A stretch of DNA of 64,000 nt from BM520 sp964594665 (GTDB lineage Bacteria; Bacteroidota; Bacteroidia; Bacteroidales; BM520): positions 1-64,000 of the forward strand of contig CAZQNY010000004.1 of assembly GCA_964594665.1 (NCBI GenBank). Direction: 5' to 3'. The position numbers and the translations under genes are program-made. Under the pieces are notes generated by a model. The model ran no database searches, was not told the origin of the DNA, and saw only the letters and a program-made list of their open reading frames with translations. Shown here piece after piece: positions 32,375 through 39,986 of this stretch; positions within the stretch are counted from its first letter, which is position 1, and the number at the start of each line of letters is the position of its first letter.

Positions 32375-32417
32375 AAAAGCCTCCATCCGCTATTTTCTTT
32401 TGGATTGAGGCTTTTTT
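32375..32417 (+). terminator. Intrinsic terminator after rplS
   Basis: AAAAGCCTC (32375-32383) pairs with GAGGCTTTT (32407-32415) and an inner ATCC/GGAT pair; T6 run to 32417. Confidence 0.85.
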
Positions 32418-32442
32418 GTATGCCCTGTAGTGTCGTAATTAT

Positions 32443-32473
32443 TTTGTTTTTAAAATTGATTTTCATATGTTTG
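32443..32473 (+). promoter_or_regulatory. Consensus promoter for the C1 protease gene
   Basis: TTTG (32443-32446), 19 bases, TATGTTTG (32466-32473): a full match to the Bacteroidota -33/-7 consensus. The best promoter in the window; leader about 12-17 bases to the ATG at 32491. Confidence 0.7.
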
Positions 32474-32490
32474 TGCAAAACAGAGCAATT

Positions 32491-34095
32491 ATGAAAATCT
32501 TTACATTCATTGGGGTACTCCTTCTGGTACCTATGGCAATTTTTGCGCAACTTCCTGAAACATATGACTTGCGCGATGTGGAAGGCCAGAATTATGTAAC
32601 ATCCGTAAAAAGCCAGAGTGGAGGCACTTGCTGGACCCACGGAACAGTTGCCTCTATTGAGGGCAACCTATACATGACCGGTGTATGGGCTAATGCCGGC
32701 GAAAGCGGAGAACCAGCGCTGGCGGAATATCACCTGGACTGGTGGAATGGTTTTAACCAGCACAATAATGACGACCTTGACCCTCCGTCAGGCACCGGCC
32801 TGGAGGTTCATATGGGTGGTGACTACCGGGTTTCTACCGCCTATCTCTCGCGCGGCGAAGGAGCCGTAAGGGATATCGACGGGCAGTCGTATGATAATCC
32901 TCCGGTACGACACCAGGAATCGTATCACTATTACTACCCGCGCACTGTACAATGGTACACCCTGGGCGATGGAATTGAAAATATTGATAACATAAAACAG
33001 GCGATCATCGATTATGGCGTCATGGCAACATGTATGTGCTACAGCAATGCCTTTATCAATAGCAACTACACCCATTACCAACCTATGAGCAATAACACCG
33101 ACCCGAACCACTCGGTAGCAATTATTGGCTGGGACGATAACAAACAAACGCAGGCCGAACAGCCGGGAGCATGGTTGTGCAAAAACTCCTGGGGCTCCTG
33201 GTGGGGAGAGAATGGTTACTTCTGGATCTCATATTACGATAAGCATGCCTGCCGTAACCCGGAAATGGGCGCTGTTTCTTTTCAGGACGTCGAACCCATG
33301 CAATATGAGAAGGTGTTCTACCACGACTATCATGGATGGCGTGATCAGTTAGAAAATGTTTCCGTTGCAGCAAACCGCTTTGATATTGAGGGTGATTATT
33401 TCCTTAATGGCGTGAATTTCTTCGTAAATGCTGATTTTACAAACTATACAGCAACCATCTTCGAAACCATGGGTGATAACGGTCCGGAAAACGAGATTGC
33501 CTCAGTATCCGGAACTACCGATCATATTGGCTTTTATACAGCTGATTTTGATGCTCCTGTTTCACTGGTTGGAATGAGCGAATTTGTTATTCAGCTGGAA
33601 CTTTCCGAAGGAGGAATGCCTTACGACAGAACCTCTGATATCCCCGTTTTACTTGGTGGCAGCCAGCGTACCATTGTTGAGTCGGTAGCCCATGAAAATG
33701 AAAGCTTCTACTACAACCCTGAATCTGCTTCATGGACTGATTTCTATAATTATGATGACCCGTCAGGCTTTAGCCAGACCGGTAACTTCTGCATTAAAGG
33801 CCTTGCCACTTCAACTACTGTTGGCATTAATGACTATCAGTTTAAAAATATAAATATATATCCTAACCCGGCAGATAGTTATACAAACATCGTTTTCAAC
33901 AACAATAGTAATGAAAAGGCTACTATTGTCGTACGCAATATTACAGGCAGTATTGTTTACACCCAATCCATTGCTTTATCAGCAGGTGAAAACAATCTTA
34001 AAATCAATACCAATAATATTAAGGCTGGTGTTTATAGTCTGGAGATAACAGATGATGAAAATATTCTGGGAAAAGAAAAAATCATCATTCGTTAA
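32491..34095 (+). CDS. Secreted C1-family cysteine protease with T9SS sorting domain
   Basis: A 534-aa papain-family enzyme. Signal peptide 1-20 (IFAQ). The peptidase domain (about 25-260) has catalytic Cys47 in GGTCWTHG, His207 in DPNHSVAIIGWDD and Asn232 in CKNSWGSWWGENGYFWISY. There is no inhibitory propeptide between signal and domain, so it may be active upon secretion. Residues about 270-420 are the lectin-like beta sandwich found after some bacterial C1 peptidases (KVFYHDYHGWRDQLENV). The last 80 residues are a T9SS type A sorting domain (INIYPNPADSYTNIVF to KEKIIIR). Start at 32491 because an upstream ATG lies in the -7 box. A large inverted repeat follows the gene. Confidence 0.9.
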   Translation: MKIFTFIGVLLLVPMAIFAQLPETYDLRDVEGQNYVTSVKSQSGGTCWTHGTVASIEGNLYMTGVWANAGESGEPALAEYHLDWWNGFNQHNNDDLDPPSGTGLEVHMGGDYRVSTAYLSRGEGAVRDIDGQSYDNPPVRHQESYHYYYPRTVQWYTLGDGIENIDNIKQAIIDYGVMATCMCYSNAFINSNYTHYQPMSNNTDPNHSVAIIGWDDNKQTQAEQPGAWLCKNSWGSWWGENGYFWISYYDKHACRNPEMGAVSFQDVEPMQYEKVFYHDYHGWRDQLENVSVAANRFDIEGDYFLNGVNFFVNADFTNYTATIFETMGDNGPENEIASVSGTTDHIGFYTADFDAPVSLVGMSEFVIQLELSEGGMPYDRTSDIPVLLGGSQRTIVESVAHENESFYYNPESASWTDFYNYDDPSGFSQTGNFCIKGLATSTTVGINDYQFKNINIYPNPADSYTNIVFNNNSNEKATIVVRNITGSIVYTQSIALSAGENNLKINTNNIKAGVYSLEITDDENILGKEKIIIR

Positions 34096-34127
34096 CCAAT
34101 AAAACGAAGAATAATTGAAGAATATAA

Positions 34128-34160
34128 AACGGGATGTATTACGACGTAATACATCCCGTT
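34128..34160. terminator. Perfect 15-bp inverted repeat between convergent genes
   Basis: AACGGGATGTATTAC (34128-34142), loop GAC, GTAATACATCCCGTT (34146-34160), without a mismatch. It separates the C1 protease gene and the convergent MORN-variant gene. Only a 4-T run follows on the minus strand and none on the plus strand, so it is a strong hairpin but not a textbook terminator. Confidence 0.5.
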
Positions 34161-34180
34161 GTTATATTCGAAAACCAGGG

Positions 34181-34891
34181 TTATTCGGATTCCAGAAGAA
34201 CCCCGGCCTTGTAATGCTGAGGATCCAATGAGGTTCCGTCTTTATCAAACAGCTCCCACAATCCTTCACGTTTATTACGAAAATATTTCCCGCGCGCCAT
34301 TATCTTTCCATCCGGATGATAGTAAATCACTTCACCCTCCAGAAGGCCATTCACATAATTACCTGAAGTCTTTAATGTTTGATCGGTAAAATACTGTTTC
34401 CAGGGTCCTTCTTTTTCGCCATTCTCATAATCACACACCTCACTGACAGTTTCACCATCGGGAAAATAAATGCTTGCCGTGCCATGCCGTTTTCCGTTTT
34501 TGTAATATTCCTCACTTACCAGCACTTCCTCTTCATTATAAAAGCGCCATAATCCTGTACGTTGTTTTCTCTGATAGGTACCTTCAGCCATTTTCTTACC
34601 ATTAGTATGAAAAGTAATTGCATCTGCCGTTACAGGGGCATCCTCATGATAGGAAAGGATGGCTTTTTTCATACCATTGGAATAATAATAAGTAAATGTT
34701 CCAATGGGTTGATCATCAAGAAATGAACCTTCATAGATCAAAGCACCATTATCGTCAAATTTCTTCCACAATCCCTGGCGCCGGCCGTTTTCATCTGTTT
34801 GGTTTATGTTATCCTGAGCAACTGTTGAAAAAGGCACAAATAAAATCAATAGGATAAAAAACCGAATAATAAACTGCTGTGTTGTCTGCAT
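34181..34891 (-). CDS. Exported MORN-repeat-variant protein (YwqK-like)
   Basis: A 236-aa protein with signal peptide (FIIRFFILLILFVPFSTVAQ) and about eight tandem MORN-variant units of the form G-x-W-x-x-Y/F-x-x-x-G-x-x-x-x-x-x-x-Y-x-x-G-x-x: GRRQGLWKKFDDNGALIYEG, QPIGTFTYYYSNGMKKAIL, and so on to NKREGLWELFDKDGTS. Relatives are sometimes annotated as antitoxins of the YwqK type; no toxin gene is adjacent and the signal peptide argues against that. Start at 34891 is preferred because an exact -7 box lies 20 bases before it and after the alternative ATG. Confidence 0.82.
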   Translation of the reverse strand: MQTTQQFIIRFFILLILFVPFSTVAQDNINQTDENGRRQGLWKKFDDNGALIYEGSFLDDQPIGTFTYYYSNGMKKAILSYHEDAPVTADAITFHTNGKKMAEGTYQRKQRTGLWRFYNEEEVLVSEEYYKNGKRHGTASIYFPDGETVSEVCDYENGEKEGPWKQYFTDQTLKTSGNYVNGLLEGEVIYYHPDGKIMARGKYFRNKREGLWELFDKDGTSLDPQHYKAGVLLESE

Positions 34892-34900
34892 AGTTTTCTG

Positions 34901-34919
34901 TACTTTTGCTTCAAAAGTA
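34901..34919. promoter_or_regulatory. Palindromic pair of face-to-face -7 boxes (MORN gene / recR)
   Basis: TACTTTTG (34901-34908, plus strand, towards recR), CTT, then CAAAAGTA (34912-34919), which is TACTTTTG on the minus strand towards the MORN gene. Perfect 8-base arms. Each box is an exact TAnnTTTG match, and each start site would fall in or next to the other box, so the two promoters should exclude one another. Confidence 0.5.
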
Positions 34920-34945
34920 AGCAACCTTAGGAAAAGAAAAAAGAG

Positions 34946-35572
34946 GTGAATCAGATACCATCAAAAAAAGTTGAGAATGCGGTGGAAGCTTTGTCGCGAT
35001 TACCGGGGATCGGAAGAAAAACTGCATTGCGTCTGGCACTACACATATTAAAATCCGACGAGCCGGAAGCCGACTTTTTAGGGGAGGCAATTATCAAACT
35101 TCGCCGGGAGACTACCTATTGTTCGGTATGTCATAATATTTCAGATCATCAGATATGCGATATATGTGCTTCACCAACAAGGGATAAAAATACCATCTGC
35201 GTTGTTGAAGACGTCAGGGATTTCCTTGCCATTGAAAACACCGGGCAATACACCGGCAGATATCATATTTTAGGCGGTGTTATATCTCCGTTGGATGGTA
35301 TTAGTCCGCAGGATCTCAATATTGAATCCCTGATAAAAAGAATTGCTTCTGAAGAGGTTCATGAGGTGATTCTTGCACTTCCTACAACAGTGGAAGGAGA
35401 TACCACGGGATATTATATATATAAGCGGCTAAAGTCAAACAAGGTAGAAATCACAACAATTGCAAAAGGTGTTGCCATAGGCGATGAGCTGGAATACACC
35501 GATGAGATTACACTAGGGCGGAGTATCTTGCAGCGAATGCCTTATGAAGGATCTTCAAACAGATCCAGCTGA
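34946..35572 (+). CDS. recR: Recombination mediator RecR
   Basis: With RecO (and RecF) loads RecA on gapped DNA. 208 aa from a GTG start; it shows the helix-hairpin-helix RLPGIGRKTALRLALHIL, the C4 zinc finger (CSVC...CDIC), and the Toprim domain with CVVEDVRDFLAIENTGQYTGRYH (catalytic-like Glu) and ILGGVISPLDGI. The GTG at 34946 is the only start that keeps the N-terminus (NQIPSKKVENAVEAL). The 3' end overlaps the small minus-strand gene by 31 bases. Confidence 0.95.
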   Translation: MNQIPSKKVENAVEALSRLPGIGRKTALRLALHILKSDEPEADFLGEAIIKLRRETTYCSVCHNISDHQICDICASPTRDKNTICVVEDVRDFLAIENTGQYTGRYHILGGVISPLDGISPQDLNIESLIKRIASEEVHEVILALPTTVEGDTTGYYIYKRLKSNKVEITTIAKGVAIGDELEYTDEITLGRSILQRMPYEGSSNRSS

Positions 35573-35766
35573 TTCGGCAATGGAGTTTCCTCAGGCATGC
35601 TGTCGGCATATAGCTCTATATAGGGTTTTATGGACTTTTTTATAAGCTTTATGGGCGTTGTATGCCTGGCTTTGCAGTAATTCATTAAAGACTTCTTCTG
35701 ACGGGAGGAAAGTTTAAATGTTATGGCCCGATAAACAGTTTTGTGGTTTCTGCGTTTGATTCTCAT
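35542..35766 (-). CDS. Small RHH-like protein with C-terminal sliding-clamp motif
   Basis: A 74-aa basic protein from the ATG at 35766. Residues about 11-50 (VYRAITFKLSSRQKKSLMNY, CKARHTTPIKLIKKSIKPYI) have the strand-helix-helix look of ribbon-helix-helix DNA-binding proteins. A short acidic linker leads to QLDLF at residues 66-70, followed by EDPS. QL[SD]LF is the canonical beta-clamp-binding pentapeptide of bacterial replication and repair proteins. I do not know the family. It lies in the gap between recR (tail-to-tail overlap of 31 bases) and the divergent nuclease gene at 35818. An ATG at 35829 would add 21 residues and overlap that gene. Existence of the gene is likely because of the clear domain pattern. 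Confidence 0.6.
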   Translation of the reverse strand: MRIKRRNHKTVYRAITFKLSSRQKKSLMNYCKARHTTPIKLIKKSIKPYIELYADSMPEETPLPNQLDLFEDPS

Positions 35767-35817
35767 AACGGAAAATTTATCTGGTATAAATATATAAAAA
35801 CCTAACGTATTATCATA

Positions 35818-37200
35818 ATGGAGCGTCATAAATTATCTAAATCAGCCTATATCCGCGGTTTACAATGCACAAAGTCCTTGTATCTCAACAAAAAACGCCC
35901 CTTTCTGCGGGATAAACTCAGCGCTGAGCAGCGAGCAAAATTCAAACGGGGGCATGCCATTGGCGACAAAGCTCATCAGCTATTCCCGGGAGGAATAAAC
36001 CTTGCGCCCAAAACGCCGTTTCAATACCCGCAGGCCGTAAAAAAAACTGCTGAAGCACTTGAAAACAATACTCCTGTTATTTATGAAGCTTCATTTCAAC
36101 ACCATAAAACACTGGTAGCACTTGATATACTTACCTTTAACAACGGGAAATACTATGCCTGGGAGGTAAAGAGCAGCCTGGGAATTTCTGACACCTATAT
36201 AAATGATGCCGCTCTACAATACTGGGTCATCACCCACAGCGGAATCCAGCTCAAAGACTTCTCTTTAATCACGGTGAATCCTGATTATACGCTTCAGGAG
36301 CCATTTGTTGCTGACGATTACTTCATAAAAACAAGTGTTCTCGACAGGATACTCCCGTTACAGGATGCTATTGAAGCGCGTATTGATAATTTCCTTGATT
36401 TACTTGAAGAGAAACATTCGCCAAGGAAAAAAATCGGACCACAGTGCAATTCACCTTATCCCTGCGACTTTCAGAGATTATGCTGGAAAAAAGTTCCTGA
36501 GCATTCTGTTTTTGATCTGTTACATCTTGATGAGATATCAAAATTCAGGCTCTATCATAAAGGCATTGAGGCACCGGGTGACATACCTTTTGAAACCCTG
36601 GAAAACGATCTGCTTAAAAAGGAAATTACTTTTCATTTAAAAGATATTCCCTATGCCGATAAGGAAATTGCAGACCTTTTAAAAAACGCCCCCGACATAC
36701 TGTTTTTCACAGCTATAAAACCTGCATTTCCTCTTTTCCGGGGAATGAAACCCTATACGCAGTTTCCTGTTTTGGCGGCATTCAAAAACAAAACAGGCAT
36801 ATCAACAGAAATCTTCAGCACACCTGATGAAGGTCATCAGTATTTGAAGGAGAAACTTCAAGGGGAATATCCGTTGCTGGTTATGGGAGATCTGCAGGAA
36901 TGCAAGTCGAAGAATATCTTTTCTGTTTCGGAATTGCTGCAGGAGCAAAAAGTATTTTTACCTGAATTAAAAGGGACAACAGATATTGACGTCATCGTCA
37001 ACACATTGATAAATAAAAATGTTCAGGACGGATACACCAATCGTTTTTCTGCAGGCAATGCCTGGGAAGAGTTACATAAAAACAATGGAGCCCTGCCCAT
37101 GGAGGATATCACCAATGGGCTTCGTGATTATGCACTTCGTGGCATCGAAGCCTGTGAGCTTTTTATAACCCGTATTACAGGGATTAATTCTGATCAGTAA
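35818..37200 (+). CDS. Cas4-like PD-(D/E)XK nuclease with degenerate DUF2779-like C-terminal half
   Basis: A 460-aa cytoplasmic protein. The N-terminal half (1-225) is a Cas4/Dna2-type Fe-S nuclease: first ligand Cys17 (GLQCTKSL), RGHAIGDKAHQLFPGG, Asp103, Glu116-x-Lys118 in AWEVKSS, and the cysteine cluster C210, C216, C222 (QCNSPYPCDFQRLCW). The C-terminal half (about 290-455) follows the DUF2779 plan, an RNase H-like DEDD exonuclease fold: PAFPLFRGMKPYTQFPV corresponds to the usual PAIP-x-x-x-GT-x-PYQQIPFQ. However, where LDFET should be it reads FFTAI (296-300), and the late YC-x-x-DT motif reads YALRGIEA (438-445). The exonuclease half thus looks inactive while the nuclease half looks intact. 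Not linked to cas genes. Its end overlaps the convergent lipoprotein gene by 17 bases. Confidence 0.75.
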   Translation: MERHKLSKSAYIRGLQCTKSLYLNKKRPFLRDKLSAEQRAKFKRGHAIGDKAHQLFPGGINLAPKTPFQYPQAVKKTAEALENNTPVIYEASFQHHKTLVALDILTFNNGKYYAWEVKSSLGISDTYINDAALQYWVITHSGIQLKDFSLITVNPDYTLQEPFVADDYFIKTSVLDRILPLQDAIEARIDNFLDLLEEKHSPRKKIGPQCNSPYPCDFQRLCWKKVPEHSVFDLLHLDEISKFRLYHKGIEAPGDIPFETLENDLLKKEITFHLKDIPYADKEIADLLKNAPDILFFTAIKPAFPLFRGMKPYTQFPVLAAFKNKTGISTEIFSTPDEGHQYLKEKLQGEYPLLVMGDLQECKSKNIFSVSELLQEQKVFLPELKGTTDIDVIVNTLINKNVQDGYTNRFSAGNAWEELHKNNGALPMEDITNGLRDYALRGIEACELFITRITGINSDQ

Positions 37201-38305
37201 GTAACTCTTTGAGTTTATATTTCAGTTCATTACCCCGTAGTTTAACGGCCACAATTTTACCTTCAGGATCGATAAGTACAGTGTGAGGAATGGCTCTTAC
37301 AGCGTATATTTTTGCTGCATCGGAGTCCCATTTTTTCAAATCGCTGACCTGTGGCCACAACAGGCCATCATCCTGAATTGCTTTTAACCATTTTTCGCGA
37401 TTATTATCAAGCGATACGCCCAGAATCTCAAAACCTTTATCCTTATATTCCTTATAAAGGTTCACCACATTAGGGTTCTCCCTTCGGCAAGGGCCACACC
37501 AGGAAGCCCAGAAATCGATTAACAGATACTTACCACGGAAATCGGATACTTTAACGGGTTTACCATCAGGAGAAAGCAATTCGAATTCAGGTGCCGGCAT
37601 TCCGGGTTTTGTTTTTGCTTCTGCAGTAACAGTATAATTTAATTCCCGTACATATGCATTCTCAGGAAAACGGGCAGAGAGTTCTGCGTTAACTTTTTCA
37701 TAAAGAGGTAGTTCTGAGGATACCTCCAGCTGATTTAAGAAGAAAAGACATGCCAGGGAAGAAGGATTTTTGGAAACAAATTCACGAATCACATTTTTTT
37801 GCCCTGAAAGAATCTGTTCTGAGGCCACGCGGAATTCTTCTTTTCGCATATTTTTCTCTTCATTACTGCCAAGTGCATCAAAAGCCTTTTTCAATGAATC
37901 AAGCTGAATTTCGAAGGGCCGTAATTTATCGCCTATATCCAGCAAATGAGAAGTAAAATCAGATCCTTTAACAACGATCGACTCTCTCATAGGCGATGAG
38001 GCTACTGTAACAGATATTTTCTCGCCGGGCTGGACAATAAGATATTGAAAATCGCTATTAGGCAGTTCCAACTGATAGAAATCCGCCACAGGGGCATCAA
38101 AAACAAACGAAAATTTATTATCAATAACCTGTACTTCTGCAACAGGAGTTCTGTTTCGATCCAGCTTTTTTAATGATACCGTCTTAAAATCAACAGGATA
38201 AGAAAATTCGCCATCAATTTTTACAGTTGAGTTATTTTTCTCCCCGCTACAGGCAAAAGCAGCAAAAACAGTTATCAGAAATAAAAAATTACGGATATGC
38301 TTCAT
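37184..38305 (-). CDS. TlpA-family thioredoxin-like lipoprotein
   Basis: A 373-aa envelope lipoprotein: signal with lipobox FAAFAC (mature Cys19). A DUF4369-like N-terminal domain (about 25-130) and a helical middle precede a C-terminal AhpC/TSA-thioredoxin domain (about 235-373) with the active site FWASWCGPCRRENPNVVNLY and the cis-Pro loop AIPHTVLIDPEGKIV. It is likely a disulfide reductase or cytochrome-c-maturation type oxidoreductase. It has a full CGPC site, unlike the CGHC of the relative at 28791. Convergent overlap of 17 bases with the nuclease gene. Confidence 0.9.
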   Translation of the reverse strand: MKHIRNFLFLITVFAAFACSGEKNNSTVKIDGEFSYPVDFKTVSLKKLDRNRTPVAEVQVIDNKFSFVFDAPVADFYQLELPNSDFQYLIVQPGEKISVTVASSPMRESIVVKGSDFTSHLLDIGDKLRPFEIQLDSLKKAFDALGSNEEKNMRKEEFRVASEQILSGQKNVIREFVSKNPSSLACLFFLNQLEVSSELPLYEKVNAELSARFPENAYVRELNYTVTAEAKTKPGMPAPEFELLSPDGKPVKVSDFRGKYLLIDFWASWCGPCRRENPNVVNLYKEYKDKGFEILGVSLDNNREKWLKAIQDDGLLWPQVSDLKKWDSDAAKIYAVRAIPHTVLIDPEGKIVAVKLRGNELKYKLKELLTDQN

Positions 38306-38408
38306 ATGTTCATTTTTAAATATTAAACCTCAAAAGTACAAAAATCATTCATCCTGAAGGCGATTAAATTTTATGATAAAAAACCTATGAAGATCGGGGG
38401 CAGTGTTG

Positions 38409-38416
38409 TATTTTTG
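38409..38416 (+). promoter_or_regulatory. Candidate -7 box for dnaB
   Basis: TATTTTTG, exact TAnnTTTG, ending only 4 bases before the dnaB ATG. With the usual spacing transcription would start at or within the ATG. No -33 TTTG at the right distance. Confidence 0.35.
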
Positions 38417-38420
38417 GAAT

Positions 38421-39977
38421 ATGGAACAACGTGCAGAATCGAGGAAGCCCCAAACGAATGCAAACCGCTCAGGGGCAGTATTTTCCAAAGAATTGATTGA
38501 TCATGGCAGGGTACCGCCTCAAGCGGTTGATCTGGAAGAAGTGGTATTGGGATCCATGCTTCTGGAACGCGATGCATTAACTGAGGTAATCGATATTGTA
38601 AGACCTGCAATATTTTATAAGGAGTCGCATCAGAAAATTTGCGAGGCCATTCATCATTTGTTTCGCAATTCAGAGCCTATCGATATTATGACGGTGACCA
38701 ACGAGCTCAAAAAGACCAAAGAGCTGGAAGCCGTCGGTGGTGCTTATTACATAGCCCAACTGACAAACAGGGTTGCCTCTGCAGCAAATATTGAATACCA
38801 TGCACGTATTTTAGTTCAGAAACACATCGAGCGTGAATTAATAAGCAGTAGTTCAGAGATTATAAAACTGGCCTATGATGAATCGATAGATGTTTTCGAC
38901 TTGTTGGATAAAGCACAGGGCAATTTATTTGAGCTCAGTGAGAACAATTTCCGCAGGAGTTATGTCAGTATGGACAACATTGTAAGGGAGGCCGTTGAAG
39001 AGATCCAGAATGCAAGGATGCATAAAGACGAATTGCGCGGAGTACCCACCGGATTCACTGAGCTTGATGCACTTACAGGGGGACTGCAGCGCTCCGACCT
39101 ATTGATTCTCGCTGCCCGTCCGGGGATGGGTAAAACAGCCCTCGCGCTTACCATGGCCCGAAACATGGCCGTTGACTATAACCGCCCTGTTGCGGTTTTT
39201 AGCCTTGAGATGGCAGCCGTTCAGCTTACCACCCGTCTGATTTCCAGTGAATCGCAAATTACTGCCGACAAACTTAGAAAAGGCGAATTAAATGACCAGG
39301 AATGGCAACAGTTGCAAGCCAAAATCGGCCCGCTGGCCGATGCCCCTTTGTTTCTTGATGACACTCCCGCGCTATCCATATTTGAACTTCGGGCCAAATG
39401 CCGTCGCTTGAAAGAACAATACGATATTCAGTTTGTGGTGATAGATTACCTCCAGCTGATGACGGCCAACGCTGAAAAAGGAAACAGGGAACAGGAGATC
39501 AGTACGATTTCACGTTCATTAAAAGCATTGGCTAAAGAGCTAAATATTCCTGTACTCGCACTATCGCAGTTAAGTCGTGATGTAGAAAAGCGTGGAGGAT
39601 CCAAAAAACCGGTCCTCTCCGACCTTCGTGAATCCGGTGCCATTGAGCAGGATGCCGATATTGTATTTTTTGTCTATCGCCCGGAGTATTACAATATTGA
39701 TGAAAATGAAGACGGCCAGTCGAGTGCAAATATGGCACAGCTTATTGTTGCCAAGCACCGTAATGGCGCTTTAAAGGATATTGACCTGAAGTTCACTGCT
39801 AAGTTCGCACATTTCTCAGATCCCGATCCGGAATATGGTTTTGCAAACGATGCCATTGCTCCCAACCAAAACTTCGACAATCAGCAGCAAGTTGTTACCA
39901 TGCAGTCGAAAATGAATAATGACACACCCCAACATCCTGCTGAAGGGGGTAACGGGAATTTTGATGTTCCTTTTTAA
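38421..39977 (+). CDS. dnaB: Replicative DNA helicase DnaB
   Basis: Hexameric fork helicase. The N-terminal domain (about 25-130: GRVPPQAVDLEEVVLGSMLL) contacts primase. The RecA-like motor has Walker A ARPGMGKTAL (about 232-241), Walker B FVVIDYLQLM, and RESGAIEQDADIVFFVYRPEYY, the arginine-finger region. 518 aa from the ATG at 38421, slightly long because of a Gln/Asn-rich C-terminal tail. No intein is present at the usual insertion sites. Followed 9 bases later by the secreted protein gene at 39987. Confidence 0.96.
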   Translation: MEQRAESRKPQTNANRSGAVFSKELIDHGRVPPQAVDLEEVVLGSMLLERDALTEVIDIVRPAIFYKESHQKICEAIHHLFRNSEPIDIMTVTNELKKTKELEAVGGAYYIAQLTNRVASAANIEYHARILVQKHIERELISSSSEIIKLAYDESIDVFDLLDKAQGNLFELSENNFRRSYVSMDNIVREAVEEIQNARMHKDELRGVPTGFTELDALTGGLQRSDLLILAARPGMGKTALALTMARNMAVDYNRPVAVFSLEMAAVQLTTRLISSESQITADKLRKGELNDQEWQQLQAKIGPLADAPLFLDDTPALSIFELRAKCRRLKEQYDIQFVVIDYLQLMTANAEKGNREQEISTISRSLKALAKELNIPVLALSQLSRDVEKRGGSKKPVLSDLRESGAIEQDADIVFFVYRPEYYNIDENEDGQSSANMAQLIVAKHRNGALKDIDLKFTAKFAHFSDPDPEYGFANDAIAPNQNFDNQQQVVTMQSKMNNDTPQHPAEGGNGNFDVPF

Positions 39978-39986
39978 TAAAAGCCT

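Noticed and set aside
34181..34891. Antitoxin function for the YwqK/MORN-variant protein
   Set aside because: It has a signal peptide and no toxin gene next to it; the label comes from a database habit rather than from this sequence.
35818..37200. CRISPR-associated Cas4
   Set aside because: No cas1, cas2 or repeat array occurs in the window and the protein has a DUF2779-like second half, so the Cas4 likeness is only a shared fold.
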